64,000 bases of DNA. Origin: Flavobacterium sp. M31R6. Its GTDB lineage: Bacteria > Bacteroidota > Bacteroidia > Flavobacteriales > Flavobacteriaceae. The notes beneath the pieces were generated by a model. The model was not told the DNA's origin, made no database searches, and saw only the letters and a program-made list of their open reading frames with translations. Shown piece by piece: positions 25,083 through 34,088 of the stretch. The position numbers were made by a program, and so were the translations under genes. The stretch lies in the NCBI RefSeq assembly GCF_013284035.1, contig NZ_CP054141.1, positions 2,728,001 through 2,792,000 of the forward strand. Direction: 5' to 3'. The stretch's first letter is position 1; each line of letters starts with the position of its first letter.

Positions 25083-27928
25083 ACGATTTCAATTTTGAAT
25101 GTTGTTCCTACATTGGGTTCACTTTCTACTGTTATAGTTCCACCCATAGCTTCTATTTGGTTTTTTGTAATGAACAATCCAACTCCTTTTGAAGTAGGAT
25201 CATTACTAAAAGTTTTATACATACCGAAAATTTTATTTGCATATTTTACTAAATCAATACCCATTCCATTGTCGGAAATTTCAATAATTTTTTTATTTTT
25301 TTTAGTTATCCATTTAATGCTTATAATAATTTTTCGTTCTGAATGGCTGTATCGAATTGCATTTGAAATGATATTGTAAAGAATACTTTCCAGATACGCA
25401 GGATTGTAGTTGATTGTTAAATCTTCTGGAATATGATTAAGGATTGTAACTTCTTTGGATATAATTTGCTTAGAAAAGACTTTCATAACATTATCAATAT
25501 ACTCTTTTAAATTCAATGCTTCCGTTGCTAAGTCTATATTAGTACGGATATTAATCACTTCATTTAAGTGCAACATTGTTTCATTAAGCAAACTGGAAAC
25601 CGAAACCAACAATTCCATCATTTGTTGTTTTTCCTGCTCTGTTTCAGCTTCCTGAAGTAATGTTACAATTGAGGCTATATTGCTGGTATGCGATCTTAAA
25701 TTATGCGAAATTATATAAGAAAAATTCAATAATCTTTCATTTTGTTTGGAAACCAAAATAAATGAATTATTCAAATCATCTTCAATATTTTTTGATTTTG
25801 TAATATCAATCATTATTCCTTGCAAGCTTATCGCTTTGCTATTTTCATAAACAATATTTACCATATCTCGTAGCCATATTATAGCTCCGTTTTTGCAAAT
25901 CATTCTATACTCTAAATCGTGATTTATGTGTTCATTTTTTTTTGCCACACAATATTCAGTAACCCATTCTCTATCTTCAGGATGGATATGATCTTTCCAA
26001 AAATTAGGATTACTTAACCATTCCTCTGAAGTATAGCCTAAAATTTGTTCAACTTTTTTACTAACAAAAGTAAAAGCAAAGGTTTGAATATCGCATTCCC
26101 AAACAATTCCGTCAATAGTGTTAATAATGGATTGTACTTTTTGTTGTGATTTAAGGATTGTTTTTTCATTTGTCTTTCGAAAAGTAATATCCTCGGTAGA
26201 AATAATCATGCGCTCCAATGTTTTTTCATACCCCTGTAATGCATTCCATCTAAAATGTATGTCAATAGTTTTTCCATCACTGCTCTTGATTTTGCTATCA
26301 TATGTTAAACGATTGTTATTTTGTGTAATAGCAACCAACTGTTTAATAAAATCATTTAAAGTTTCTGTATCAAGAACTTGTTCTAAATTACCAACTAATT
26401 CCTGTTTTGTTTTTATTTTAAGAAGTTTAAGACATTCGTTATTTACGGCAATAATTTTGACAAGATTGAAACATGTAAGAACAGCATCATAATGTTCCAA
26501 AAAATATTTTTCGACCACTACAGGGTCTTTATCAAGAAGATTACGATCCTTCAAGTAACTTTTTATAAAAGATAAATCAACTTCCCATAAAGGAATAGGG
26601 GAGTTTTTAAAAAGGTTTTTAAATTGTTTTTCACTTTTTTTAAGATCCTCTAAGATTTGCTTTTGTAGAGTAATATCTTCCACAATAGCAATGTTTGTAT
26701 TTTTATCTGATTTTTCATTTGCCTTGGAAAGTGAACTTACAATGATATTTGCCCAGATTTTTTTTCCGGATTTAGTTATATAACGTTTTTTTAAGTTGTA
26801 ATCTTTAATTTGACCTTCATTGAGTGCCTTTTCATTTTCCTCATTTATTATTAAATCATGAGGATGCGTAATTGATTGGTAGTTTTTTGTTTTTATCTCA
26901 TTTTCAGAATATTCCAGAATTCTACAAAATTTATTGTTGATTTCCAGAAAAGCACCTGTATCATTGTCTACGAGAGCTATACCTATTGGAGCCTGATCAA
27001 AAATAGTTTTAAATTTCAATTCGCTATTCAGTAACTTTTTTTGTTGAATATCGAGCAATTTCTGTAATTGTTTCGGTCTATTTAATAAGATGGTAACGAA
27101 TGACCCCAGTAATAATGCTAGAAGAAAGCCTAAAATTGAAGGAAGAAAGAGAACTGAGTAATGATTATTTTGCTTTTTTGACAATAGATATAGTTTCCAG
27201 TTTCCATCTGGAATTTGTATTGAAATTTTTTCTTTGTCATAAATTCCTTCCTTGCGAGGAAGAAAAAACTCTTCGTTTTGAGTATTGGGGTTTATTTTTG
27301 AAAATTGAAAATAATATTTACTGGTATCAATTGAATTAATTCCAGAAATTTTTAATAAATCTCCCAATTTGATTACAACAGCAGAGAACCCCCAAAATTT
27401 ATTTTTTTTGTAAACAGGCAATCTGCCAACAATTCCAATTCCGCCTTGTTTCAAAACTAAAGGACCGGCAAAATACATTTTTTTATTTGCTATCGATTTT
27501 AGTGCTTCACTTTTAACACTTGGAGTGCTAAAAAGGTTAAGATTTAAAGCAGATTCATTTCCCTGTAAAGGATAAATATATTTGACAACCCCATTTGGCA
27601 CCAGTTGAACTGCACTAATGCAATTATTAGAAGCAAGAAGTTGGGATCCTATAGAGTCAAAATTATCGGGCGTACCATCGTCATTGATAGTTAATGCCAA
27701 CGTAAGAGTTGTTGCGTAACAACTTTTAAGACATTGATCAATATTTTGATGTAAATTTTCAAGAGTTGATTGCATCTCTCGAAGTTTATTTTCTTTAATA
27801 ATTTGGAAACGCTGAAAAATTGAAAATGCAACGCCAATACTCAGGATTAAAAAAATTAATACCCCTGTCGTCTTAGGCTTTGTTAAAAACCATTGAATAA
27901 AATTGGGCCATTTACCTTTGTATTCCAT
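25079..27928 (-). CDS. Membrane PAS-domain sensor histidine kinase
   Basis: 949 aa. Two transmembrane helices (about 18-35 and 260-280) enclose a periplasmic sensor of about 220 residues that includes two Cys (CLKSC). Then three PAS domains in the cytoplasm (about 305-425, 435-590, 600-720; the third a PAS_3 type with WECDIQ and HPEDREWV), then a helical phospho-acceptor segment with H in YIISHNLRSHTSN, and an HATPase_c domain with N box NIISNAIRYSH, G1 DNGMGID and G2 SKGVGLFI. The H box lacks the usual H-E-[LF]-[RK]-T/P pattern and has H-N-L-R-S-H. Coupled to the downstream response regulator. Candidate -7 box TACTTTTG at 28017-28024. Confidence 0.93.
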   Translation of the reverse strand: MEYKGKWPNFIQWFLTKPKTTGVLIFLILSIGVAFSIFQRFQIIKENKLREMQSTLENLHQNIDQCLKSCYATTLTLALTINDDGTPDNFDSIGSQLLASNNCISAVQLVPNGVVKYIYPLQGNESALNLNLFSTPSVKSEALKSIANKKMYFAGPLVLKQGGIGIVGRLPVYKKNKFWGFSAVVIKLGDLLKISGINSIDTSKYYFQFSKINPNTQNEEFFLPRKEGIYDKEKISIQIPDGNWKLYLLSKKQNNHYSVLFLPSILGFLLALLLGSFVTILLNRPKQLQKLLDIQQKKLLNSELKFKTIFDQAPIGIALVDNDTGAFLEINNKFCRILEYSENEIKTKNYQSITHPHDLIINEENEKALNEGQIKDYNLKKRYITKSGKKIWANIIVSSLSKANEKSDKNTNIAIVEDITLQKQILEDLKKSEKQFKNLFKNSPIPLWEVDLSFIKSYLKDRNLLDKDPVVVEKYFLEHYDAVLTCFNLVKIIAVNNECLKLLKIKTKQELVGNLEQVLDTETLNDFIKQLVAITQNNNRLTYDSKIKSSDGKTIDIHFRWNALQGYEKTLERMIISTEDITFRKTNEKTILKSQQKVQSIINTIDGIVWECDIQTFAFTFVSKKVEQILGYTSEEWLSNPNFWKDHIHPEDREWVTEYCVAKKNEHINHDLEYRMICKNGAIIWLRDMVNIVYENSKAISLQGIMIDITKSKNIEDDLNNSFILVSKQNERLLNFSYIISHNLRSHTSNIASIVTLLQEAETEQEKQQMMELLVSVSSLLNETMLHLNEVINIRTNIDLATEALNLKEYIDNVMKVFSKQIISKEVTILNHIPEDLTINYNPAYLESILYNIISNAIRYSHSERKIIISIKWITKKNKKIIEISDNGMGIDLVKYANKIFGMYKTFSNDPTSKGVGLFITKNQIEAMGGTITVESEPNVGTTFKIEIV

Positions 27929-28016
27929 TGAAAATAATATTGTAAGGTTTCAAAAAAGCTGCCTTTTTTGAATAAAAAACCTAAGTTGTCTATATAAAGA
28001 TACTATTTCTAATACA

Positions 28017-28024
28017 CAAAAGTA
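28017..28024 (-). promoter_or_regulatory. Candidate -7 box of the PAS kinase gene
   Basis: TACTTTTG on the minus strand, 88 nt before the start; no clear -33. Confidence 0.35.
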
Positions 28025-28185
28025 AGAAATACTTGTTTCATTTTTAATATTAAAACATGAAGTAGATGGTTTTTCAACATAAAAATTTCAGTCATTTCAA
28101 TAATAAACCCGAACTTTGTGGCCGTACTTTAGGGTAACGATTTTATAATAAGATTATTATTCAAATAAAAATCGAAAGAAATATA

Positions 28186-28338
28186 ATGAGCAGAAACAAC
28201 GAAGGGAACATCAAAAAACACAACGATAAACTGCACAAAGCGCAAGACAAAGCCAAGAAAGCAGCGATGGATCGTAAAGAAAAACTAAAACAAATCACTA
28301 AAAAATTCAATGAAGGAAAATCTTCGGAGAATGAATAA
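28186..28338 (+). CDS. Small lysine-rich protein
   Basis: 50 aa: starts MSRNNEGNIKKHNDKLHKAQ and ends GKSSENE. Almost entirely Lys, Asp, Gln and Ala in helical spacing, net positive. An AAAGAAA tract sits just upstream of the ATG. Its last codons overlap the first ATG of the next frame (28331), so the two are probably translationally coupled. No known domain. Its basic charge next to an acidic neighbour suggests the two products could interact (inference). Confidence 0.6.
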   Translation: MSRNNEGNIKKHNDKLHKAQDKAKKAAMDRKEKLKQITKKFNEGKSSENE

Positions 28339-28579
28339 ACGAGAAACCATGGATAAAAGTAAATTTATCGAATTAAAAAGTGGTGTTCAGGAAATAATTG
28401 ATTTTATTGCCAGTAAAAACGCTAAGGACGCCAATAATAAGTTGGTTGATATTAGCGAGGAATTGGATGAAATGCTGGATCACGCCGAAGAGGATGAGGA
28501 TCTTAGGGAGATCAGTAAATATCAAGTGTTATTGAACCAGCTACAACAAAGAATAGTCATGCTTGACGGGCAAATTTAA
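28331..28579 (+). CDS. Small acidic helical hypothetical protein
   Basis: 82 aa from the ATG at 28331 (which overlaps the previous stop); an ATG at 28349 (MDKSKFIELKSG) is a reasonable alternative. An earlier in-frame ATG at 28310 lies within the 50-aa gene and is less likely. Predicted two-helix hairpin, acidic (SEELDEMLDHAEEDEDLREI). No known motif. The YchJ-like gene follows 18 nt later, so an operon of three or four small genes is likely. Confidence 0.7.
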   Translation: MNKRETMDKSKFIELKSGVQEIIDFIASKNAKDANNKLVDISEELDEMLDHAEEDEDLREISKYQVLLNQLQQRIVMLDGQI

Positions 28580-28597
28580 TCCATTTTAAAATAGAAT

Positions 28598-28978
28598 ATG
28601 ATTTCTAAAAAATGTTATTGCGGTTCTTCGGAATCTTTTGAATCCTGCTGTAATCTTTATATTAGTGAAGTTCAAAAAGCCCCAACAGCTTTAGCACTAA
28701 TGAAATCGAGATACTCTGCCTATGCCACACATCAGGCTGATTATTTATTGGCTACAACACACAGTTCCGAAAGAAAATATTATTCGCGAGAAGAAATTTT
28801 ACATTGGGCGACAGCCAATAAATGGCAAAAACTCGAAATTATCGCGGCTACTGAAAACACGGTGGAATTCAAAGCGTATTTTATTGATGAAAACAATACC
28901 AATCAAGTGCATCATGAGTTTTCTACTTTCAAGCAGGAAAACGGCAGTTGGTATTATGTGGATGGGAAGTTTAAATAA
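28598..28978 (+). CDS. YchJ-like SEC-C motif protein
   Basis: 126 aa. N-terminal SEC-C-like zinc motif with C6, C8, C17 and C18 (KCYCGSSESFESCC), then the YchJ/UPF0225 core (PTALALMKSRYSAYATHQADYLL, EFKAYFI, ENGSWYYVDGK), an NTF2-like fold. Function of the family is not known; SEC-C is a zinc-binding motif also found at the SecA tail. Part of the 28.2-29.0 kb cluster of small genes. Confidence 0.88.
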   Translation: MISKKCYCGSSESFESCCNLYISEVQKAPTALALMKSRYSAYATHQADYLLATTHSSERKYYSREEILHWATANKWQKLEIIAATENTVEFKAYFIDENNTNQVHHEFSTFKQENGSWYYVDGKFK

Positions 28979-29007
28979 TTTACAGTTTTAAAAGCGTATT
29001 AAAAATC

Positions 29008-29796
29008 ATGAAGAAATGGATTCAATTTTTGCCAATTATTTTGCTTATAATTGGTTGCAAAAGCGCTGTAACAGCTCCGAATGAAACTGTGAAATCCGAA
29101 CCTACTTTTGCCTATAAACAGCAAATGGAGAATTTGGAAAAAGGCATCTATTTCAGGGGAAATGGCAACGAACCGGATTGGAACTTAAAAATATCCGAAA
29201 ATACCATTGAATTTTCTTCTTTGATGCCCGGTTTTGAAACATTAACCGGTAATCATGTTGAACCCCTTCGGGCTATGGATGCAAATGTAAAAATGTATCG
29301 AGTTACGGATAAATCAATCACAATGATTATCCAAATTATGCAGCAGGAATGTGTAAATACGATGTCTGGTGAGAAATCATCTTATTCCGTTCGAATTGAA
29401 ATTGTAAAAGACAACAATTCCACATTTTTGAGTGGTTGCGGTAATTATATAACAGATCCCCGTTTGCACGATATTTGGGTTTTGGAACAATTGAATGGAA
29501 AAAAAGTAAGTTTAACAGATTTCACCAAGGAATTGCCCAATCTTGAAATAAACAGTACAACCAATCAATTCATGGGTTTCGCCGGTTGCAACAAAATGAA
29601 TGGCACTATTTTCTTCGAAAGAGGACTGCTTCGATTCACCAATACCATAACCACAAGAATGGCTTGCAGTGAAAATAATAAAGAAAATGAATTCCTAAAA
29701 GCATTACAAAGCACGACCACTTATAAAGTCAAAAACTTACGATTGACGCTTACAAATCAGTCGGGTAATGAGTTGGTTTTTAAAAAAGTAGATTAG
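29008..29796 (+). CDS. META-domain lipoprotein (HslJ-like) with N-terminal COG3650-type domain
   Basis: 262 aa. Lipoprotein signal with lipobox LIIGC (Cys17). Residues about 45-150 resemble the COG3650 domain (GIYFRGNGNEPDWNLKIS, then GCGNYI). From about 150 a META/HslJ domain follows (DIWVLEQLNGKKV, NLEINSTTNQFMGFAGCNKMNG, FTNTITTRMAC). META domains occur in heat-shock or secreted proteins of unclear activity. Anchored facing the periplasm or outer membrane. About 30 nt after the YchJ-like gene, so possibly co-transcribed. Confidence 0.88.
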   Translation: MKKWIQFLPIILLIIGCKSAVTAPNETVKSEPTFAYKQQMENLEKGIYFRGNGNEPDWNLKISENTIEFSSLMPGFETLTGNHVEPLRAMDANVKMYRVTDKSITMIIQIMQQECVNTMSGEKSSYSVRIEIVKDNNSTFLSGCGNYITDPRLHDIWVLEQLNGKKVSLTDFTKELPNLEINSTTNQFMGFAGCNKMNGTIFFERGLLRFTNTITTRMACSENNKENEFLKALQSTTTYKVKNLRLTLTNQSGNELVFKKVD

Positions 29797-29852
29797 TTGT
29801 TTTAAATGATTAATTTAGAATATGTTCAACCAAAAAAAATCCACAGCAATAA

Positions 29853-29962
29853 AATGCAACACAGATTTCACAAATTCACACAGATAAAGTTGTGTAAATT
29901 TGTGAATTAAAAATCAGCGAATACTAAAAAAATATTGAGCAATGATCTAAATCTGTGTTTCT
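29853..29962. repeat. Nested inverted repeat of ACACAGATTT type
   Basis: Outer arms AACACAGATTT (about 29860) and AAATCTGTGTT (about 29949) enclose CACAAATTCACACAG and TTGTGTAAATTTGTGAA, also complementary. One of several intergenic palindromic word repeats in the window; it may terminate the META gene. The remainder of the 29797-30040 gap is AT-rich without a signal. Confidence 0.55.
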
Positions 29963-30040
29963 TTTCCTAAAAAGGCTTTTAACTTAAAATTATAAATTGT
30001 TAGTAGCAAGTTCATTTAAAAATAATCTAAATTTATATTT

Positions 30041-31159
30041 ATGAACGATACGATAAAAAAGGGATTCTATTTTAAAAGCTACGAAGCTCCGTTTCAGTCT
30101 CCATTTGATAAACTTTTTGCCATTTTCAAAGAGCTTATTACACATACTTCAGGAGATTTTGATGAAGCTATCAGTTGGTTGCGCGAATTGGACAAAGAAT
30201 ACAAACTAACCGAGCCATCCTATACAATTGAGGATTTTATTGAGGATTTGAAGAAAAAAGGATATCTTCGGGAAGAACTCAAAGATGACGGAACGCAAGG
30301 TTTGGGAATTACTGCCAAAACAGAGCGAGCCATACGCCAGCAAGCTTTGGATAACATTTTTGGAAATATTAAAAAATCGGGGAGTGGTAACCACAAAACC
30401 AAGCACGTTGGTAATGGAGATGAACATACAGGAGAATTTAGAGAGTTTCATTTTGGAGACGCATTAGAGCGTATTTCGCTGACCGAAAGTTTGAAAAATG
30501 CACAAATCAACAACGGTGTGGCCGATTTTATGTTGACCGAAAATGATTTGGTCGTCGAGGAAACCCGATACAAATCCCAAATGAGCACCGTTTTGATGAT
30601 TGACATCAGCCACAGTATGATTCTGTACGGAGAAGACCGTATAACTCCCGCCAAGAAAGTGGCAATGGCGTTGGCCGAATTAATCACTACCCGTTACCCA
30701 AAAGACACTCTGGATATACTTGTTTTTGGAGATGATGCTTGGCAGATTTCCATTCGGGATTTGCCTTACCTCAAAGTCGGTCCATTTCACACCAATACCG
30801 TTGCCGGCCTGCAATTGGCAATGGATTTATTGCGCAGAAAACGTAATACCAACAAGCAAATATTCATGATTACCGACGGTAAACCAAGTTGTGTTAGGGA
30901 AAAAGACGGATCTTATTATATGAACAGCAACGGTCTCGATCATTACATCGTCGAAAAATGTTATACCCAGGCGCAACAAGCCAGAAAACTCCATATTCCG
31001 ATAACCACTTTTATGATTGCAAACGATCCTTATCTGCAAAAGTTTGTAAATAAGTTTACCGAAGCCAATCAGGGAAAAGCATTCTACACCGGATTGAAAG
31101 GTTTGGGCGAAATGATTTTTGAAGATTATGAAACCAATAGAAAGAAACGAATAAAATAG
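30041..31159 (+). CDS. VWA domain protein paired with an AAA+ ATPase
   Basis: 372 aa. The N-terminal half is helical (YEAPFQSPFDKLFAIFKELIT and onward). A von Willebrand A domain from about 180 has MIDAS motif D-x-S-x-S in MIDISHSMILYGED, T in VAGLQLAMD and D in FMITDGKPS. VWA proteins of this ChlD/CoxE-like kind act with a MoxR/ChlI AAA+ partner, here encoded next (31386-32849), as a metal-insertion or complex-remodelling chaperone. No chlorophyll genes are present, so it is not a true magnesium chelatase. A family-2 repeat lies between the partners. Confidence 0.85.
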   Translation: MNDTIKKGFYFKSYEAPFQSPFDKLFAIFKELITHTSGDFDEAISWLRELDKEYKLTEPSYTIEDFIEDLKKKGYLREELKDDGTQGLGITAKTERAIRQQALDNIFGNIKKSGSGNHKTKHVGNGDEHTGEFREFHFGDALERISLTESLKNAQINNGVADFMLTENDLVVEETRYKSQMSTVLMIDISHSMILYGEDRITPAKKVAMALAELITTRYPKDTLDILVFGDDAWQISIRDLPYLKVGPFHTNTVAGLQLAMDLLRRKRNTNKQIFMITDGKPSCVREKDGSYYMNSNGLDHYIVEKCYTQAQQARKLHIPITTFMIANDPYLQKFVNKFTEANQGKAFYTGLKGLGEMIFEDYETNRKKRIK

Positions 31160-31204
31160 TTTAGGTATAGTTTGGAGCAGAAAGATTAGGCATTTTTGGA
31201 AACA

Positions 31205-31275
31205 TCGTCCCGCTTTCCACTACAATCTTATAAGCCTAACCCCGGCTTATAAGGATTTCCGCTACAATCGGGGCT
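31205..31275 (-). repeat. Dispersed hairpin repeat, family 2, copy 2
   Basis: CTTATAAGCC, 7 nt, GGCTTATAAG (10-bp stem), flanked by CCACTACAATC on the left and GATTTCCGCTACAATCGGGG on the right, in the same orientation as 401-485. Lies in the 226-nt gap between the VWA and AAA+ genes. Confidence 0.7.
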
Positions 31276-31346
31276 AAAAGGGAAAATTGCTTTTTCGCAC
31301 TTATAAAACAAACAGAATTAATTAAACTTAGATTCTTAGAAACTTA

Positions 31347-31366
31347 GTCCCGATAACTATCGGGAC
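31347..31366. repeat. 9-bp palindromic hairpin before the AAA+ gene
   Basis: GTCCCGATA-ac-TATCGGGAC, preceded by CTTAG-type words, ends 19 nt before the ATG at 31386. In the mRNA it would form a strong hairpin next to the ribosome start site, or it terminates transcripts from the VWA gene. Confidence 0.6.
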
Positions 31367-31385
31367 AGCAACTTAAATAAAAAAC

Positions 31386-32849
31386 ATGAAGATAGAAAAC
31401 ATAAATACATTCGGTCAATTAAAGAAATCAGGATACGTAAGCAAAAGTATCAAAGATGAATTGCGACACAATTTAAGAACAAAAATCAAATCGGGAGAAC
31501 CAACTTTTGAAGGAGTGCACGGTTTTGAAAACACCGTAATCCCTGAATTGGAAAGAGCTATTCTGTCGCGTCATAATATCAATTTGTTGGGACTTCGCGG
31601 GCAGGCCAAAACAAGATTGGCTAGAAAAATGATTGAACTGTTGGACGAATACATTCCGTATGTAACAGATTCTGAAATTAATGACGATCCTTTTCATCCT
31701 TTATCCCGTTTTGCTAAAGACATTATTGCTGTCAAAGGAGACGAAACCCCGATTTCGTGGTTGCACAGAAGCGAACGATTTTTCGAAAAACTTGCCACTC
31801 CAGATGTAACAGTCGCCGATTTGATAGGTGATGTCGATCCCATAAAAGCTGCGAATTTAAAATTATCCTATGCTGATGATCGCGTCATTCATTTTGGGAT
31901 GATTCCGCGTGCCAACCGTTGTATTTTTGTGATCAACGAATTACCTGACTTGCAAGCTAGAATTCAAGTAGCGCTATTTAACATACTGCAAGAAGGCGAC
32001 ATACAAATTCGTGGGTTCAAATTGAGAATGCCACTCGATATGCAATTTATCTTTACCGCAAACCCTGAAGACTACACCAATAGAGGAAGTATTGTGACTC
32101 CTTTAAAGGACCGAATAGGTTCGCAAATCTTGACACATTATCCTCAAGATATCAAAACGGCTCGAACAATTACAACGCAGGAAGCAAAACTTGATACTGC
32201 CCAAAGCGATTTGGTTTATATTCCTTCTCTAGCGAAGGACTTATTGGAGCAAATCAGTTTTGAAGCGCGAGAAAGCGAATTTATTGACAATAAAAGTGGC
32301 GTTAGCGCCCGTCTGAGCATTACGGCTTACGAAAATTTATTGAGTACCGCCGAGCGTCGTGCTTTACGATCAGGAATAGATAAAACTACTTTGCGTTTAT
32401 CTGACTTTATGGGGATTATTCCGTCCATAACCGGTAAAGTTGAATTGGTTTACGAAGGAGAGCAGGAGGGAGCGGCTATTGTGGCGCAACACCTTATAAA
32501 TGATGCAATCCATACTTTTTTCCCAGCCTATTTCCCAAAAGTTGAGAAATTGGAAAAACAAGGAGAAAAAACACCATATACAGATATTTTGGATTGGTTT
32601 TTCACCGAAAGCGGTTTTGAATTATTGGATGACTGTTCCGATGAGGAATACAAAACTATTTTGGACGGTATTGTCCCTTTGGAAAAATTAATAGAAAAGT
32701 ATCAACCACAATTAGAAAAACGAGATCGTTATTTTATGAAAGAGTTTGTTTTGTGGGGATTGGTCGAATACAAAAAACTAAGCAAAGGCCGTATATCCGA
32801 AGGGTATCAGTTCAAAGATATCTTTGGAAGTTATATCAGTAAATTATAA
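31386..32849 (+). CDS. MoxR/ChlI-like AAA+ ATPase
   Basis: 487 aa. Walker A-like loop GLRGQAKT at 69-76, with Ala in place of the second Gly of GxxxxGK[ST]; Walker B region CIFVINELPDL; sensor 1 in FIFTANPEDYTNRG; arginine finger region LKDRIGSQI. The C-terminal lid follows (SGVSARLSITAYENLLSTAERRAL). It resembles magnesium-chelatase subunit I-like proteins that remodel targets together with a VWA partner, here the preceding gene. Target unknown. Confidence 0.87.
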   Translation: MKIENINTFGQLKKSGYVSKSIKDELRHNLRTKIKSGEPTFEGVHGFENTVIPELERAILSRHNINLLGLRGQAKTRLARKMIELLDEYIPYVTDSEINDDPFHPLSRFAKDIIAVKGDETPISWLHRSERFFEKLATPDVTVADLIGDVDPIKAANLKLSYADDRVIHFGMIPRANRCIFVINELPDLQARIQVALFNILQEGDIQIRGFKLRMPLDMQFIFTANPEDYTNRGSIVTPLKDRIGSQILTHYPQDIKTARTITTQEAKLDTAQSDLVYIPSLAKDLLEQISFEARESEFIDNKSGVSARLSITAYENLLSTAERRALRSGIDKTTLRLSDFMGIIPSITGKVELVYEGEQEGAAIVAQHLINDAIHTFFPAYFPKVEKLEKQGEKTPYTDILDWFFTESGFELLDDCSDEEYKTILDGIVPLEKLIEKYQPQLEKRDRYFMKEFVLWGLVEYKKLSKGRISEGYQFKDIFGSYISKL

Positions 32850-32869
32850 CTAATTGGATTAGTAAAAGT

Positions 32870-32956
32870 TAACACGAATTACACTAATTAGCACAAATTC
32901 TTTGTATCGTTAAAAAAAGATACTAATTCGTCCTATTAGTGTAATTCGTGTTTTTT
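32870..32956. repeat. Long inverted repeat ACACGAATTACACTAATT
   Basis: Arms AACACGAATTACACTAATTAG (from about 32871) and CTATTAGTGTAATTCGTGTT (to about 32953) with inner pairing AATTC/GAATT region and a T tract. It lies between the convergent AAA+ and NTF2-like genes and probably acts as a bidirectional terminator. Confidence 0.7.
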
Positions 32957-32987
32957 TTGGTTAAGATTTGAGTTATTGAATGTCCCA

Positions 32988-33932
32988 TTATTTCACTTCT
33001 AATATTTTTTGGCTGTAATATGCTATTTCATTAGTTATTTTTCCTTTATCATCAAAAGTATCAATGAACATCATAGGCAAGACTATACTTTTTTTATCTG
33101 ATTTTCTGATTAATCTGATTTTCCACCATGATTGAACAACTCTTGCATCATCCAATTCATAATGTAAATAATCAGGATATCCTACTTGATCAATACTTAC
33201 AAGATCATATATTTCAAACATTTTTTTATCGTTTTCCTTTTGTTCTGCCAAGGTGTATTGTTTATTAATGTCTGGATTATTAATATCTATAAAAGTAGCT
33301 TTGTCATCATAATACTTATAAGCTTTATCAAAATCTTTGTTTTCAAATGCATACACCATTTTTCGCACAGAATTAATATTTTCATGATGATTGTAGATTT
33401 GACCATTGGTTCTCTCGGCATAACTTTCATTGATTTCATCGTTTACAGTACTGGTCGAATAGTTAATCATCATTTTTATTTTATTGTCTTTATTTACGGT
33501 GAATAAACGGTGGATTGGACGATCAATTTTTACGCCAGTTTCTTTCTGAACACCTTTTACGTCTTCCCAAGTTTGAACCCAAACTAAATCTTTTTGATCG
33601 GCATCTTTGTATTCTAGAGCATCAGGATAAGCGCCTTTGGATCTTTTGATACTTGGATAATCGATGTTGTCTTTCCATGTTTTAACCGTCTTTAAATAAG
33701 CCGCTTTATCCATTCCTTTGTCATCCTTATTGGTAGTTGTTCCGCTATAGTACTTAAAATCATCAGCTAAATAGCTAGCCACTTTATCGGCGTTTCCACT
33801 AACAAATGCTTGTGTCATGTCTTCTACTGTAGTGATAGCAGGATGCTCTACATAAATAGTACCATTCGGTTTTTTTTGGGCGTACGTGATGCTAGTCGCG
33901 ATCAACAATACAAGTGCAATACAGTTTTTCAT
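32988..33932 (-). CDS. Secreted protein with two NTF2/SnoaL-like domains
   Basis: 314 aa. Signal peptide (1-18, ending ITYA). Two similar alpha+beta halves: MTQAFVSGNADKVASYLADDFKYYSG (about 38-160) and VRKMVYAFENKDFDKAYKYYDDKATF (about 190-310), both of the SnoaL/NTF2 type used as ligand-binding or enzyme scaffold. No obvious catalytic residues. Monocistronic. Periplasmic or exported; function unknown. Confidence 0.8.
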   Translation of the reverse strand: MKNCIALVLLIATSITYAQKKPNGTIYVEHPAITTVEDMTQAFVSGNADKVASYLADDFKYYSGTTTNKDDKGMDKAAYLKTVKTWKDNIDYPSIKRSKGAYPDALEYKDADQKDLVWVQTWEDVKGVQKETGVKIDRPIHRLFTVNKDNKIKMMINYSTSTVNDEINESYAERTNGQIYNHHENINSVRKMVYAFENKDFDKAYKYYDDKATFIDINNPDINKQYTLAEQKENDKKMFEIYDLVSIDQVGYPDYLHYELDDARVVQSWWKIRLIRKSDKKSIVLPMMFIDTFDDKGKITNEIAYYSQKILEVK

Positions 33933-34088
33933 GTCTATTCAAGTTTTTAGTTAAAAAAAGAATTAAATTTAACAAAAATTTATTGATTATCAGTACTTTA
34001 CGTGTTATTTATTTTAAATATAGCATTACTGATTTTAATTAGTCTACCTTGCCACGTTGGAACTATTTTCAGTCCATCAAAATTGGAT

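Noticed and set aside
30041..32849. Magnesium chelatase ChlD/ChlI of chlorophyll synthesis
   Set aside because: No ChlH or other pigment genes. The pair fits the broader MoxR/VWA chaperone type.
34002..34088. Signal-anchor extension of the 2OG-Fe(II) oxygenase
   Set aside because: The family starts near MENSFEDL; the extension is AT-rich leader that happens to encode hydrophobic residues.
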